NCBI GenBank assembly: GCA_964600365.1
Contig: CAZRJG010000009.1
Coordinates: 1 to 55,604 of the forward strand
Reading direction: 5' to 3'
DNA length: 55,604 nucleotides
Origin: GCA-020352575 sp964600365
GTDB taxonomy: Bacteria; Actinomycetota; Acidimicrobiia; Spongiisociales; JAENVV01
Both the position numbers and the translations under genes were made by a program. Under the pieces are notes generated by a model that made no database searches, was not told where the DNA came from, and worked only from the letters and a program-made list of their open reading frames with translations. How positions within the stretch are numbered: the stretch's first letter is position 1; every line of letters begins with the position of its first letter. This document shows positions 22,856-31,452 of the stretch, one piece after another.

Positions 22856-23753
22856 GGACGAGACCGGAGGCGCGTGGCGCGAGGATCGGTACGGGTTCCT
22901 CCGTTGGACCGTGCTCCCACGCCCCGAGTGGAGGCCCTGGTGGGATCGCATCCACGTCGCAGATGGTGTGAAGGAGAGACTTCGCGCGTACCTCGGATTC
23001 TGCCTCCGACACAGGGGGGACTTCGACCGCGTCGCGTTGCCGGTACACGGAATTGCACTTCTCCACGGTCCACCTGGTACCGGAAAGTCCTCATTGGCAC
23101 GGGGTTTGGCCCAAGTCGTCGCCGAGGACCTCGCCCAGGAGGGCATCGCGGAGGAGACGATCTTCGCGGAGGTCGATCCCCATGCGCTGCCCAGCCAGAT
23201 GCTCGGTGAGAGTCAGCGCAACACCATGAACCTGCTGCAGAAGTCGATCCCCGAACTGGCCCGAAAGGGGCATCCCCTCATCGTCGTTGTCGACGAGGTG
23301 AACACCCTTGCCACCAGCCGATCGATTGCGAGCGGAGGAAGGGATCCCGTGGACGTGATGCGGGCAACCGAGGCCGCCCTCCGAGGGATCGACTACCTCG
23401 CGGATCAACACGACAACGTCGCCGTCATTGCCACGACGAACTTCGTTGCATCGCTCGACGACGCAATGATCGATCGCCTCGACGTCGCCATCGAGATCTC
23501 GCTCCCCGATCAAGCAGCGCGCGTCAGGATCCTGCAGGACACCCTCGCCGAACTCCCGGCTTCGTCGCTCCTCGACGAGGAGACCGGGTCAGTCGCGAAG
23601 ACGCTTGCGGGACACTCCGGGCGGGACATCCGGAAAGTGGTCCTTGAAGCAGTCGTCACGCGCCCTGCACCAGTCAGTGAGCCCATCACCGCGGAGGACC
23701 TCCATCGCGTGATCGAACATCGATCCGAGGGTCGGACCCCGCACGCACCATGA
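22848..23753 (+). CDS. Pch2/TRIP13-like AAA+ ATPase
   Basis: A 301-residue AAA+ protein. The core reads like Pch2/TRIP13: Walker A LLHGPPGTGKSSL (71-83), VDPHALPSQMLGESQRN in the position of the eukaryotic HSLFSKWFSESGK pore region, Walker B IVVVDEVNTLATSRS (145-159), the SGGRDPVDVMRATEAALRGID segment matching the EPSDAIRVVNAVLTQID of TRIP13, sensor ATTNF (195-199) and DRLD with the arginine finger. TRIP13 proteins open HORMA domains; bacterial ones occur in CBASS. No HORMA, cyclase or effector gene is near, and it overlaps the bicupin by eight bases and the MFS gene by four. A chaperone role for a cluster enzyme is inferred. Confidence 0.8.
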   Translation: MPEDETGGAWREDRYGFLRWTVLPRPEWRPWWDRIHVADGVKERLRAYLGFCLRHRGDFDRVALPVHGIALLHGPPGTGKSSLARGLAQVVAEDLAQEGIAEETIFAEVDPHALPSQMLGESQRNTMNLLQKSIPELARKGHPLIVVVDEVNTLATSRSIASGGRDPVDVMRATEAALRGIDYLADQHDNVAVIATTNFVASLDDAMIDRLDVAIEISLPDQAARVRILQDTLAELPASSLLDEETGSVAKTLAGHSGRDIRKVVLEAVVTRPAPVSEPITAEDLHRVIEHRSEGRTPHAP

Positions 23754-24946
23754 GCTCCGGCGGGGGACGCGGCCCGGCCATGAACGCTCGCCTCGTCTAT
23801 TTGGCGGGCCCAATGTCGTTTGCCGGCGTCCAGCTGATCTCGCCGACACTGCCGATCCTCAAGGCAGACCTTGGCCTTTCGACGGCCGAGCTCGCGTTGA
23901 TAATGACCGCGTACCTGCTCCCGGCAGCGCTCTTCGCCATTCCCGCCGGCTTTCTGGCCGACCGATGGGGACGACGGCGCATGCTGGGGTGGTCGTTGAT
24001 CGCGTTTGGGCTGTCCGGCGTCGGGTTTCTGCTGATCGACGGCTCAGTGGTGGGACTTCTCTCAATCCGCTTCATCCAAGGTGTGGCCTTCTCCTCCATC
24101 CTTCCGCTCACGATCACCGTGCTCGGGGACGCGTTCTCCGGTCACGAGCTGATCAGGGCACAGGGATACCGAACCGTCTCGCTCGGCATGGGTGAGGCAC
24201 TGCTTCCCATCATCGGCGGCTTCCTCGTTGGATTCGGCTGGGAGGCAGCATGGGCGTTCCAAATCCTCGCCCTGCCACTTGGCGTCGCCGTCTTGGCTCG
24301 GATGAAGGACCAACTACCTGCCGGTACGAGGAGCATGCTCTCAAACGGCCGCGAGCTCCTCTCGCTGTTCAGGCGTGGACCGATTCTCTCCCTGGAATGG
24401 ATAGGGGTGCAACGCATGTTCGTGAAGTTCGCGCTCCTCTCGTTCCTCCCCGTATACCTCGTGGAGGTGAGAGGCTTCTCCGCGGAGTTCGCCGGCCTCC
24501 TCCTGGGGATCTCGGCGACCGCAGGCGTGATGTCAGCACTGGTTACAGATCGCCTGATCCGAAACCGATCGGTCCGAGGGTGGGTGTTCGGAAGCCTCTT
24601 CGTCGTTGCAGCGACCGTCGTCGGATACGTCCTCTCGCCCGCCGAGTGGATGCTCCTCGCACTGGGCGTGATCCACGGATCTGCAGACGGGATCACCGGT
24701 GTTCTTTCGAACTCGCTCGTCGCGGTGGCCGTCGATGGGGAGGCTCGCGGGAGTTTCGTCGCCGCGACCGGCGCACTCCGGAACCTTGCGAAGGCGCTCT
24801 CCCCCGCCGTCCTGGGCATCCTCGTCCTCTCAGTGCCACTGTCCGCTGCACTCGTGCTCGTCGGCGCAGGAGGAATGGGCGGAGCAACCGTGGCGCGTTC
24901 GTTGGGCCCGGTCGTACGGCGGCTGCGAGTCGCGGAGGCCGGCTGA
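23750..24946 (+). CDS. MFS transporter (module B)
   Basis: A 398-residue, about 12-helix major facilitator. Signature loops are GFLADRWGRRRMLG near 66-79 and RFIQGVAFSSILPLTIT near 104-120, closely like the module A transporter. ATG overlaps the ATPase stop as ATGA, so the two are co-translated. The following GntR gene starts two bases after its stop. It probably carries the substrate or product of the molybdenum hydroxylase/bicupin pathway. Confidence 0.85.
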   Translation: MSSGGGRGPAMNARLVYLAGPMSFAGVQLISPTLPILKADLGLSTAELALIMTAYLLPAALFAIPAGFLADRWGRRRMLGWSLIAFGLSGVGFLLIDGSVVGLLSIRFIQGVAFSSILPLTITVLGDAFSGHELIRAQGYRTVSLGMGEALLPIIGGFLVGFGWEAAWAFQILALPLGVAVLARMKDQLPAGTRSMLSNGRELLSLFRRGPILSLEWIGVQRMFVKFALLSFLPVYLVEVRGFSAEFAGLLLGISATAGVMSALVTDRLIRNRSVRGWVFGSLFVVAATVVGYVLSPAEWMLLALGVIHGSADGITGVLSNSLVAVAVDGEARGSFVAATGALRNLAKALSPAVLGILVLSVPLSAALVLVGAGGMGGATVARSLGPVVRRLRVAEAG

Positions 24947-24948
24947 CC

Positions 24949-25641
24949 ATGCACGCCACCGACGACGAAGCCGTGGCCAGGGCACTCGCCCCGATCATCG
25001 AGGCAGCTGAACGCCTCCATCCAACGGCGGAGGGACGGGTGGCACACGCCATCAGGACAGCGATCGATCGCGGCGTCCTCGCCCCAGGGGAACGTCTCCA
25101 GCAGGACCGGCTCGCCTCATTGCTGGGAGTCAGTCGCATGCCAATCAGAGCCGCACTTCGTCAGCTGGAGTCCGACGGCTACGTCGTCTTGGAGCCTCAC
25201 CGCGGGGCGCAGGTACGAACGGTCTCCGACGAGGAACTCGAGGATCTCTACGAGATCAGGATCCTCGTCGAGAGCTTCGCGATGCGCAGGGTTGCGACGG
25301 AGGCAGACGAGGGCGAGCTGGTCGCGCTGCAGGCCTTGGCTGCAGAGATCGACACGACCCCGGCAGGGGAAGTCCGTGCCGAACGAATGAACGACTTCTA
25401 CCGCCGGCTCTACGCAACCGCAAACTCTCGACCGGTCGTCTCTCTCGTGATGCAGCTCCGGGCCCAGGTCGCGAGGCATGGGAACCCGGCCTCGAGCCAG
25501 CACGAGTCGCATCACGAGCTTCTCGACGCGCTCGCGATGGGCGATCCCGATCTCTCTGCGGCATGGCTCGCTGCGCACCTGCGTCGACTGGCTCGCGAGG
25601 CAGTGACCCAGAGCACCAGCACGTCCCCCAACGACGAGTGA
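24949..25641 (+). CDS. Second GntR-family regulator with FCD domain
   Basis: A 230-residue transcription factor. The winged helix covers about residues 28-95 (RVAHAIRTAIDRGVLAPGE, then LLGVSRMPIRAALRQLESDG), followed by an FCD ligand domain with RMNDFYRRLYATAN and a HESHHELLDALAMGD helix holding likely metal ligands. It resembles the regulator at 3619 but clearly differs in the recognition helix flanks. It is the fourth gene of the module B operon and probably autoregulates it through the ATTGGATCCAAT site at 21765. The effector is likely an organic acid of the pathway. Confidence 0.92.
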   Translation: MHATDDEAVARALAPIIEAAERLHPTAEGRVAHAIRTAIDRGVLAPGERLQQDRLASLLGVSRMPIRAALRQLESDGYVVLEPHRGAQVRTVSDEELEDLYEIRILVESFAMRRVATEADEGELVALQALAAEIDTTPAGEVRAERMNDFYRRLYATANSRPVVSLVMQLRAQVARHGNPASSQHESHHELLDALAMGDPDLSAAWLAAHLRRLAREAVTQSTSTSPNDE

Positions 25642-26897
25642 GACGTCGCGTAGGTCGGCTCTTCGTCGACACCACACCTCTCCAGCGTTCCCCCGAGTAC
25701 CGGTGGCACTTCGGAGCACTCGCGTTCTCGTGGCTGGGGCGCCAAGCAGCAATCGTGGCGATCCCGATCCAAGTGTTCGACATGACTGGCTCCACGTTCT
25801 CAGTGGGACTCCTCGGGATGGTGCAGTTCGTTCCCCTCATGGTGGTTTCCGTCTTCGGCGGCGCGGCGGCAGATGCCCTTGACCGGAAACGGATTCTCGT
25901 GTGGAGTCACGCCGCTCTTGTCGTCACCGCTGGAGCCCTGGTCCTCAACGCGATGCACGACGACCCTGCCCTGTGGCCCCTCTACGTCCTCAGCGGACTC
26001 AACGCTGCGATCTCGTCGCTCGATGCACCGACCCGCAACTCGATCCTCCCAGCAATGGTCGGCCGGGCACTCCTTCCATCTGCCCTTGCGCTCAACCAGA
26101 CGCTCGGCAACGTCGCGAAGGCGATCGGGCCTGCTCTCGCCGGCGTCCTCATTGCCTCGAAGGGTCTGCCGGCGACCTATGCAATCCAAGGGGGCCTCTT
26201 CCTTGTCGCCGCGGGGCTCATCTCTCGCATAGATCCCCACCCGCCAGAGGGAGGTGGACAACCGGTCGGAATGGAGTCGATCAAGGAGGGGTTCCGCTAC
26301 CTGCGTTCGAAGCCTCTTCTTCAATCGATCTTCCTCATCGATCTCAACGCCACGATCTTCGGCATGCCGCGAGCGTTGTTCCCGGCGTTTGGTACCGAAG
26401 TCCTGTCTGGGGACGCCACCGTCGTCGGGCTCCTCTTCGCAGCACCCGGAGTCGGCGCACTCCTCGGCGCTGTCACCTCCGGCTGGGTCCCACGGGTGCG
26501 GGCACAGGGCCGTGCGGTAGTGATCGCCGTCGTCGCCTGGGGAGCCGCAATGGCTGGATTCGGGATGACGTCCTCCCTGGCGGTCGCGGTGGCCCTCCTC
26601 GCCGTCGCTGGCGCAGCCGATGTGGTCTCGGCGGTCTTCCGCATGACGATCCTGCAGCTCTCGATCCCCGACTCGCTGCGGGGTCGCGTGTCCGGGAGCT
26701 ACGCGGCGGCAGTGCAGGGAGGACCCCGCCTGGGCGACTTCGAGGCCGGGACGGTCGCCGCACTCAGCTCTCTCCGTTTCAGCATCGTGTCGGGAGGACT
26801 CGCTTGTGTGGCCGGCGCACTCGTCATCAGTCGACGGATTCCCGACCTCGTCAAGTACCGTCGCACCGACCTGCACGGTGAGGAGTCCCCTCAGTGA
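25638..26897 (+). CDS. MFS exporter (EntS/DHA3-like)
   Basis: A 419-residue major facilitator with about 12 helices and an EntS-like order: YRWHFGALAFSWLGRQAAIVAIPIQ at the start, GGAAADALDRKRILVW in loop 2 and DAPTRNSILPAMVGR near helix 5. I chose GTG 25638, which overlaps the GntR stop by four bases (GTGA). This group usually exports siderophores, macrolides or other small molecules. It closes the module B operon and converges with the dienelactone hydrolase gene 11 bases away. Confidence 0.82.
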   Translation: MRRRVGRLFVDTTPLQRSPEYRWHFGALAFSWLGRQAAIVAIPIQVFDMTGSTFSVGLLGMVQFVPLMVVSVFGGAAADALDRKRILVWSHAALVVTAGALVLNAMHDDPALWPLYVLSGLNAAISSLDAPTRNSILPAMVGRALLPSALALNQTLGNVAKAIGPALAGVLIASKGLPATYAIQGGLFLVAAGLISRIDPHPPEGGGQPVGMESIKEGFRYLRSKPLLQSIFLIDLNATIFGMPRALFPAFGTEVLSGDATVVGLLFAAPGVGALLGAVTSGWVPRVRAQGRAVVIAVVAWGAAMAGFGMTSSLAVAVALLAVAGAADVVSAVFRMTILQLSIPDSLRGRVSGSYAAAVQGGPRLGDFEAGTVAALSSLRFSIVSGGLACVAGALVISRRIPDLVKYRRTDLHGEESPQ

Positions 26898-26908
26898 TCG
26901 TCGTCCAC

Positions 26909-27562
26909 TCAGCCGAGGAAGGCCAACGCCCTCTCCCACACCGCTGCTGCGGCATCGGGACGGTGTCGTTCGGGTCGGGAATGGTCGTGGAAGGCGTGCC
27001 TGGTGCCCGGCCACGATTCGAGCACCACGTCGGTCCCCGCCTCCCACAGCGCGGCGAGGAGTGGCGGGAGGGTGTCGTTCACCCGCGGGTCGTCCTCGGC
27101 GTACACCGCGTACACGGGGCAGCCGATGCGTGGGGCGTTGGCTGGCTCAGGGCCGATCCCGTAGAAGAGCACCGCCCGCTGTGGCGTCCGGCGAGTGATG
27201 AGACGCCACCCCATCTCCCCTCCGAAGCAGAAGCCGAAGAGTCCGACCGGGCCATGCCGTTGCACCATCCAGTCGTACACGGCCACGAGGTCCTCCTCGT
27301 GTGTCTCGACGGGTACCGCCCGCGTGGTGAGCGTTGGGTCGTCGACGGCCATCGCCGTTCCCCCGGCCCGGGTGAGGAGGTCCGGGGAGACCACGAGGTG
27401 CCCGGCCTCGGCGAGCGCCCGAGCCACATCGTGCATGTAGGGCTGGAGTCCACGGTTCTCGTGGATCATGAGCAGCGGCATCCCCGTCGGCTGGTCGGGA
27501 CGCACCAGGATTCCATCCAGGGTCACGCCTGCTCCCGGGAGCCTCGTCGTCTCGATCTCCAT
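26909..27562 (-). CDS. Dienelactone hydrolase family protein
   Basis: A 217-residue alpha/beta hydrolase of the dienelactone hydrolase family. The nucleophile is Cys112 in FGFCFGGEMG; Glu36 in MIHENRGL, the acid pair Asp157/158 in YAEDDPRV and His189 in GTRHAFHD complete the site. The classical enzyme opens dienelactone to maleylacetate in chlorocatechol breakdown, but most members act on other esters. ATG 27562 has a GGAGGAGG ribosome site just upstream. It is transcribed away from the leaderless oxidoreductase gene at 27614. Confidence 0.9.
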   Translation of the reverse strand: MEIETTRLPGAGVTLDGILVRPDQPTGMPLLMIHENRGLQPYMHDVARALAEAGHLVVSPDLLTRAGGTAMAVDDPTLTTRAVPVETHEEDLVAVYDWMVQRHGPVGLFGFCFGGEMGWRLITRRTPQRAVLFYGIGPEPANAPRIGCPVYAVYAEDDPRVNDTLPPLLAALWEAGTDVVLESWPGTRHAFHDHSRPERHRPDAAAAVWERALAFLG

Positions 27563-27601
27563 CGCGCCTCCTCCGCGCCCGATCGTAGAACCCCCACTCC
27601 A

Positions 27602-27607
27602 TAGGAT
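27602..27607 (+). promoter_or_regulatory. -10 box of a leaderless oxidoreductase gene
   Basis: TAGGAT followed by six bases and ATG 27614; identical in sequence and spacing to the box before the GntR gene at 3619. Confidence 0.6.
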
Positions 27608-27613
27608 CGCCCC

Positions 27614-28639
27614 ATGCGCGCTGCCGTCACACCCGCTGCCAAGACACCGATCGAGCTCCGTGAGCTCCCCGACCCTGAGCCACGCGCCGGGGAGGTGCTG
27701 GTGCGCATCCACGCGGCAAGCGTGAACCGCCTCGACCGTGCCGTGTGGCTCGGCGTCGCCGTGGGGGGGAACGACGCGTTCCCCCTGGTGCAGGGGGTCG
27801 ATGCTGCGGGCGTCGTCGAGATCGGCTCAGACGCCCTTCCCCCCGGGACCCGGGTGGTGGTGAAGCCCGCTGTCACGTGCGGCCACTGCAGGTGGTGCAC
27901 GAGTGGACGGGAGGCCAACTGCCCCTCCCAGCAGATGCACGGCATCCACCGACAGGGTGGCTACGCAGACCTGATCGCTGTCCCGGAGGCGAACGCAGTG
28001 CCGCTCCGCGATGAACTCTCCTTCGTTGCGGGCACGGCTGCGGCCCACTCGCATGCCGTCGTCATGCGCATGATCCGGGCCGTCGGAGACCTTCCACCCG
28101 ATCCCGTAGCCCTCGTCACCGGGGCGACGGGATCGCTCGGGAGTGCCGCCCTCCAGATCTTCGCTGCGCTCGGGATGCGGGCCATTGGGGCAGCCTCCTC
28201 CGAGGAGAAGCGAGCCGTCGCCGCTTCGCTGGGCGCCGGCGAAACGGTCACCGCGACCGACTTCGCCGCCCGGGTGCGCGACGTCACCGATGGAGCGGGC
28301 GTGGACCTCGCCATCGACACGACAGGGCATCCGGGGGTCATCGCCGAGGCCCTCAGCGCCACGGGCCGAGGAGGCCGCATCGCACTCGTCGGGGCAACAC
28401 CCGGGTCCCACATCGACGTCGATGTCCTGGCGCTGTATCGGAACCGGCAGGCCGTCGTCGGGTCATCGGGGTCCCACATGGAGGACTTCGTCGGCGTACT
28501 CGACCTGCTGGCCGACCATGGGGTCACGCCGCTCCTCGCCGAGACCTTCCCGCTGGAGGACACCGCTGCGGCGATGGACGTCGTGGGCGATCGCAGTCGC
28601 ATCGGCAAGGTCGTGATCGAGATGGGAGCCGGCACATGA
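27614..28639 (+). CDS. Zinc-binding alcohol dehydrogenase/quinone reductase-like protein
   Basis: A 341-residue medium-chain dehydrogenase. The Rossmann loop is VTGATGSLGSAAL near 146-158. The structural zinc site is complete (Cys89, 92, 95 and 103 in CGHCRWC...NC), but the catalytic zinc ligands are not: the usual GHE reads GVD near 61-63 and the first Cys position is Asn38. It is therefore probably a quinone-oxidoreductase-like NADPH enzyme rather than an alcohol dehydrogenase. It begins a leaderless operon with OsmC, CoA transferase and amidohydrolase genes; the OsmC start overlaps its stop as ATGA. Confidence 0.87.
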   Translation: MRAAVTPAAKTPIELRELPDPEPRAGEVLVRIHAASVNRLDRAVWLGVAVGGNDAFPLVQGVDAAGVVEIGSDALPPGTRVVVKPAVTCGHCRWCTSGREANCPSQQMHGIHRQGGYADLIAVPEANAVPLRDELSFVAGTAAAHSHAVVMRMIRAVGDLPPDPVALVTGATGSLGSAALQIFAALGMRAIGAASSEEKRAVAASLGAGETVTATDFAARVRDVTDGAGVDLAIDTTGHPGVIAEALSATGRGGRIALVGATPGSHIDVDVLALYRNRQAVVGSSGSHMEDFVGVLDLLADHGVTPLLAETFPLEDTAAAMDVVGDRSRIGKVVIEMGAGT

Positions 28640-29199
28640 GAGTGGACCTCGAGAAGCTTCGAGCGAACGTGGAGGTCACAACGGCACTCCTCGCCCGGGA
28701 CGAGACCGCGGGACATGTGCGTCCGAAGGTGGTGACACACCTCGTCGAGGACGTCCACGCCCGCAGCGACTTCGTGCAATACGACAAGGAGTTCTCCTTT
28801 GCGTGCGATGAGTCGGAGGGGCGAGCAGGAAAGGGCGAACACCCAAGCCCGCTCCGTTACTTCCTGTCGGGCCTCGCGTTCTGCCAGCAGGTCTGGTACG
28901 CCAAGGGGGCCGCACTCACCGGGTGCGAGATCGAGGACCTTCGTATCGAGGTGCGCACCTACATGGACATGCGCGGCGAACACCTCATCGGCGACATCCC
29001 CCAACACCCCCAATGGATCGCCATCGAGTCCTGGGTCGAGAGCCCTGCGCACAGCGCGAAGGTGCTCGACATGGTCGACGAGGCCAACGCCCGCTGCCCG
29101 GTCTACGGACTCGTGGAGAAGGCGGTGCCGATCCACGAGCGGATCCACCACAACGGGGTCGTCGTCCGCGACACGATCCCCGAAGGGTTCGAGCCATGA
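28636..29199 (+). CDS. OsmC family protein
   Basis: A 187-residue OsmC/Ohr-like protein. The two redox cysteines expected for peroxidatic members are present: Cys83 in LSGLAFCQQ and Cys154 in ARCPVYG, with the EHPSPLRYFLSGLA helix typical of the fold. It may reduce organic hydroperoxides or act as a thiol-dependent detoxifier. Both ends overlap neighbouring genes as ATGA. Confidence 0.85.
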   Translation: MRVDLEKLRANVEVTTALLARDETAGHVRPKVVTHLVEDVHARSDFVQYDKEFSFACDESEGRAGKGEHPSPLRYFLSGLAFCQQVWYAKGAALTGCEIEDLRIEVRTYMDMRGEHLIGDIPQHPQWIAIESWVESPAHSAKVLDMVDEANARCPVYGLVEKAVPIHERIHHNGVVVRDTIPEGFEP

Positions 29200-30380
29200 G
29201 CGGCGCCCTCCATGGCATCCGAGTCCTCGAACTTTCCCGCTACATCGCCGCCCCTGTCGCGGGGAAGGCACTCGGGGAGATGGGGGCCGACGTCATCAAG
29301 GTGGAGGACCTCGAGGGGGGCGACCCGATGCGACGGTGGCAATCGGGCGATCGGCCGCACAGCCCCCAGTTCGCCGTCTACAACCGCACGAAGCGGGGCA
29401 TCGCGCTCGACCTCAAGTCCGACGAGGGGCGTGAGGTGTTCCTGGCCCTTGCCGAGCACGCCGACGTCGTGCTCGAGAACTTCCGCCCCGGGGTCATGGA
29501 CCGCCTCGGGATCGGGTGGGACGTCCTCCGGGCACGCAACCCACGCCTTGTCTACTGCGCCATCTCGGGCTTCGGCGAGGACGGCCCCCTCGTGGATCGG
29601 CCCGCCTACGACACGGTGATCTCTGCGATGAGCGGTCTCTACTCCCAGGTGCTCGATCCCACAGCCCCCCAACCCGTTGGCCCGGCGTTCTCGGATCTCA
29701 TCGCCGGGATGACCGCCACCCAGGGAATCCTCGCCGCCCTCGTTGCCCGGGTACGCACCGGCGAGGGGCAGTACGTCGACGCAGCGATGCTGCGGGCCAT
29801 GGTGGGACTCCTCGCCGAGCCGGGCTCCGTCTGGCTCGACCAGGGACAGGAGACCGTCTCGAACACTCGACAGCGCCGCGCGCAGTCGTACGGCCTCGTC
29901 TCGTCCGACGGGCTCCCGTTCGTCGTGCACATGAGTGTCCCCGAGAAGTTCTGGCTCGCCGTCACCGAGGTCTTCGACCTCCTCCCGCTGCGTGAGGACG
30001 CCCGATTCGCGGAGCGTTCCGCCCGCCACGACCACTATGCCGAACTCGACGCCGTACTCAAGGAGGCCGCCCGCAGCCGTACCCGGGACGAGTGGTTCCG
30101 GGCCCTCGCAGCAGCGGATGTGCCCCACGGGCCGATCCACGACTTCACAACGCTCTTCACCGACCCACAGGTCCAGGCGCTCGACATGGTCGACGAAACC
30201 CACCTCGGCGAGGGCCATCGCCCCCTGCGCCAGGTCGGCCCACCACTCCGGATGGAAGGGACACCGCTTCGCATCGACCCGCCCGCACCCGGGCTCGGGG
30301 AGCACACGGACGAAGTGCTCGCCGAGGCAGGTCTCGACCCCGACCGCATCGCCGCCCTGCGCGACGCCGGCATCCTCTGA
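29196..30380 (+). CDS. CaiB/BaiF-family (class III) CoA transferase
   Basis: A 394-residue formyl-CoA transferase-like enzyme. The N-terminus GIRVLELSRYIAAPVAGKALGE and ADVIKVE follow the family closely, as do LKSDEGREVFLALAEHADVVLENF and GFGEDGPLVDRPAYD, where Asp139 is the catalytic aspartate forming the acyl anhydride. These enzymes move CoA between carboxylates. Donor and acceptor cannot be predicted. Context with an amidohydrolase and an oxidoreductase suggests activation of a carboxylic acid for breakdown. Confidence 0.92.
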   Translation: MSGALHGIRVLELSRYIAAPVAGKALGEMGADVIKVEDLEGGDPMRRWQSGDRPHSPQFAVYNRTKRGIALDLKSDEGREVFLALAEHADVVLENFRPGVMDRLGIGWDVLRARNPRLVYCAISGFGEDGPLVDRPAYDTVISAMSGLYSQVLDPTAPQPVGPAFSDLIAGMTATQGILAALVARVRTGEGQYVDAAMLRAMVGLLAEPGSVWLDQGQETVSNTRQRRAQSYGLVSSDGLPFVVHMSVPEKFWLAVTEVFDLLPLREDARFAERSARHDHYAELDAVLKEAARSRTRDEWFRALAAADVPHGPIHDFTTLFTDPQVQALDMVDETHLGEGHRPLRQVGPPLRMEGTPLRIDPPAPGLGEHTDEVLAEAGLDPDRIAALRDAGIL

Positions 30381-30389
30381 GGAGGCCCG

Positions 30390-31250
30390 ATGACCATCGA
30401 CGACGTCGTCGCCATCGACATCCACACCCACCCACAAACCGAGGAGTTCCTCGCGGCCATGGGCGCCCGGCGCCGACAGATGGGTGAACACTTCAGGCAG
30501 GAGCGTCGGCCGGTCTCGTTCGGCGAGCAGGCCGACATGCACCGGGAGCACCGGATGATGGCGGTGCTCTGCAACTCGAACGACGAAACCGTCTCTGGGG
30601 TACCCGGCGCGCCGAATGACCTCATCGGCAAGGCCGTCGAGGACCATCCCGACGTCTTCATCCCGTTCGCGGGCATCGACCCCCACACTGGTGAGGCCGC
30701 CATTGAGGAGATCCGCCGCTGCCATGCCCTCTTCGGGATCAAGGGCATCGGCGAGTTGAACCCCTCACGTCAGAAGTTCTTCCCGAACGACGAGGCCTTC
30801 TATCCCATCTGGGAGGTGTGCCAGGAGTTGGGCCTCGTCGTGATGTTCCACATGGGCTTCGCCGGTGCCGGGGCGGGCAAGCCGGGTGGGATGGGGTACA
30901 AGCTCGACGCCGTTCGGGCCATCCCCTACCTCGACGACGTGGCCGCCGACTTCCCCGAACTGAACGTGATCCATGCCCATCCGGGCTGGCCGTTCCACCA
31001 CGAGGCGCTCGCCTCGTGCTGGCACAAGTCGAATCTCTGGATCGACCTCTCGGGGTTCGCACCCCGCTACTTCCCCAACGAGGTCGTGCAGTACGCGAAC
31101 AGCCTCATCCAGGACCGGGTGTTGTTCGGCACTGACTGGCCAGTGATCGGGATCGAGCGGTGGATGACCGAGTTCTCCGAGCTGCCCATCAAGGACTCGG
31201 TCCGCCCAAAGATCCTCAAGGAGAACGCCCGGAGGCTCCTGGGGATATAG
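30390..31250 (+). CDS. Amidohydrolase_2 (ACMSD-like) family metalloenzyme
   Basis: A 286-residue TIM-barrel amidohydrolase. The metal site shows DIHTH (His12, His14), VMFHMGF near 151, IHAHPGWPFHHEA near 194 and LFGTDWP near 245 with the metal Asp. The family includes aminocarboxymuconate-semialdehyde and gamma-resorcylate decarboxylases and some hydrolases. Decarboxylation or hydrolysis of an aromatic or cyclic acid is likely. A GAGGAGG-like ribosome site precedes the ATG nine bases after the CoA transferase stop. Confidence 0.85.
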   Translation: MTIDDVVAIDIHTHPQTEEFLAAMGARRRQMGEHFRQERRPVSFGEQADMHREHRMMAVLCNSNDETVSGVPGAPNDLIGKAVEDHPDVFIPFAGIDPHTGEAAIEEIRRCHALFGIKGIGELNPSRQKFFPNDEAFYPIWEVCQELGLVVMFHMGFAGAGAGKPGGMGYKLDAVRAIPYLDDVAADFPELNVIHAHPGWPFHHEALASCWHKSNLWIDLSGFAPRYFPNEVVQYANSLIQDRVLFGTDWPVIGIERWMTEFSELPIKDSVRPKILKENARRLLGI

Positions 31251-31440
31251 GCGAACCCGCGAAGGGCCGTCCGCGCACTCCACCGGACAGGAGATGCGTC
31301 GACTGGCTGGGCGGCCGAGGTCCCAGGCACGATCGACCATCCCAACGACCAGCCACGGTCCACGTGGAGGCCGATGGGGTGCCCCCTCCCTACGACCGGT
31401 CACTCCGCGAGCAGAGGTGGCGACCCGGGTGGGACCGCCC

Positions 31441-31446
31441 TACGCT
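31441..31446 (+). promoter_or_regulatory. -10 box of a leaderless methyltransferase gene
   Basis: TACGCT, six bases, then ATG 31453. It fixes the start of the methyltransferase, because the longer in-frame reading has no similarity. The rest of the 200-base gap (31251-31452) shows nothing else I can name. Confidence 0.55.
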
Positions 31447-31452
31447 CGGCGG

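Noticed and set aside
22848..23753. CBASS anti-phage system around the Pch2-like ATPase
   Set aside because: No CD-NTase, HORMA protein or nuclease/membrane effector in the window; neighbours are metabolic and overlap it.
20721..24457. Additional GTATAC sites at 20721 and about 24452
   Set aside because: Both lie inside coding regions and lack the flanking TGTATACA extension; likely chance.
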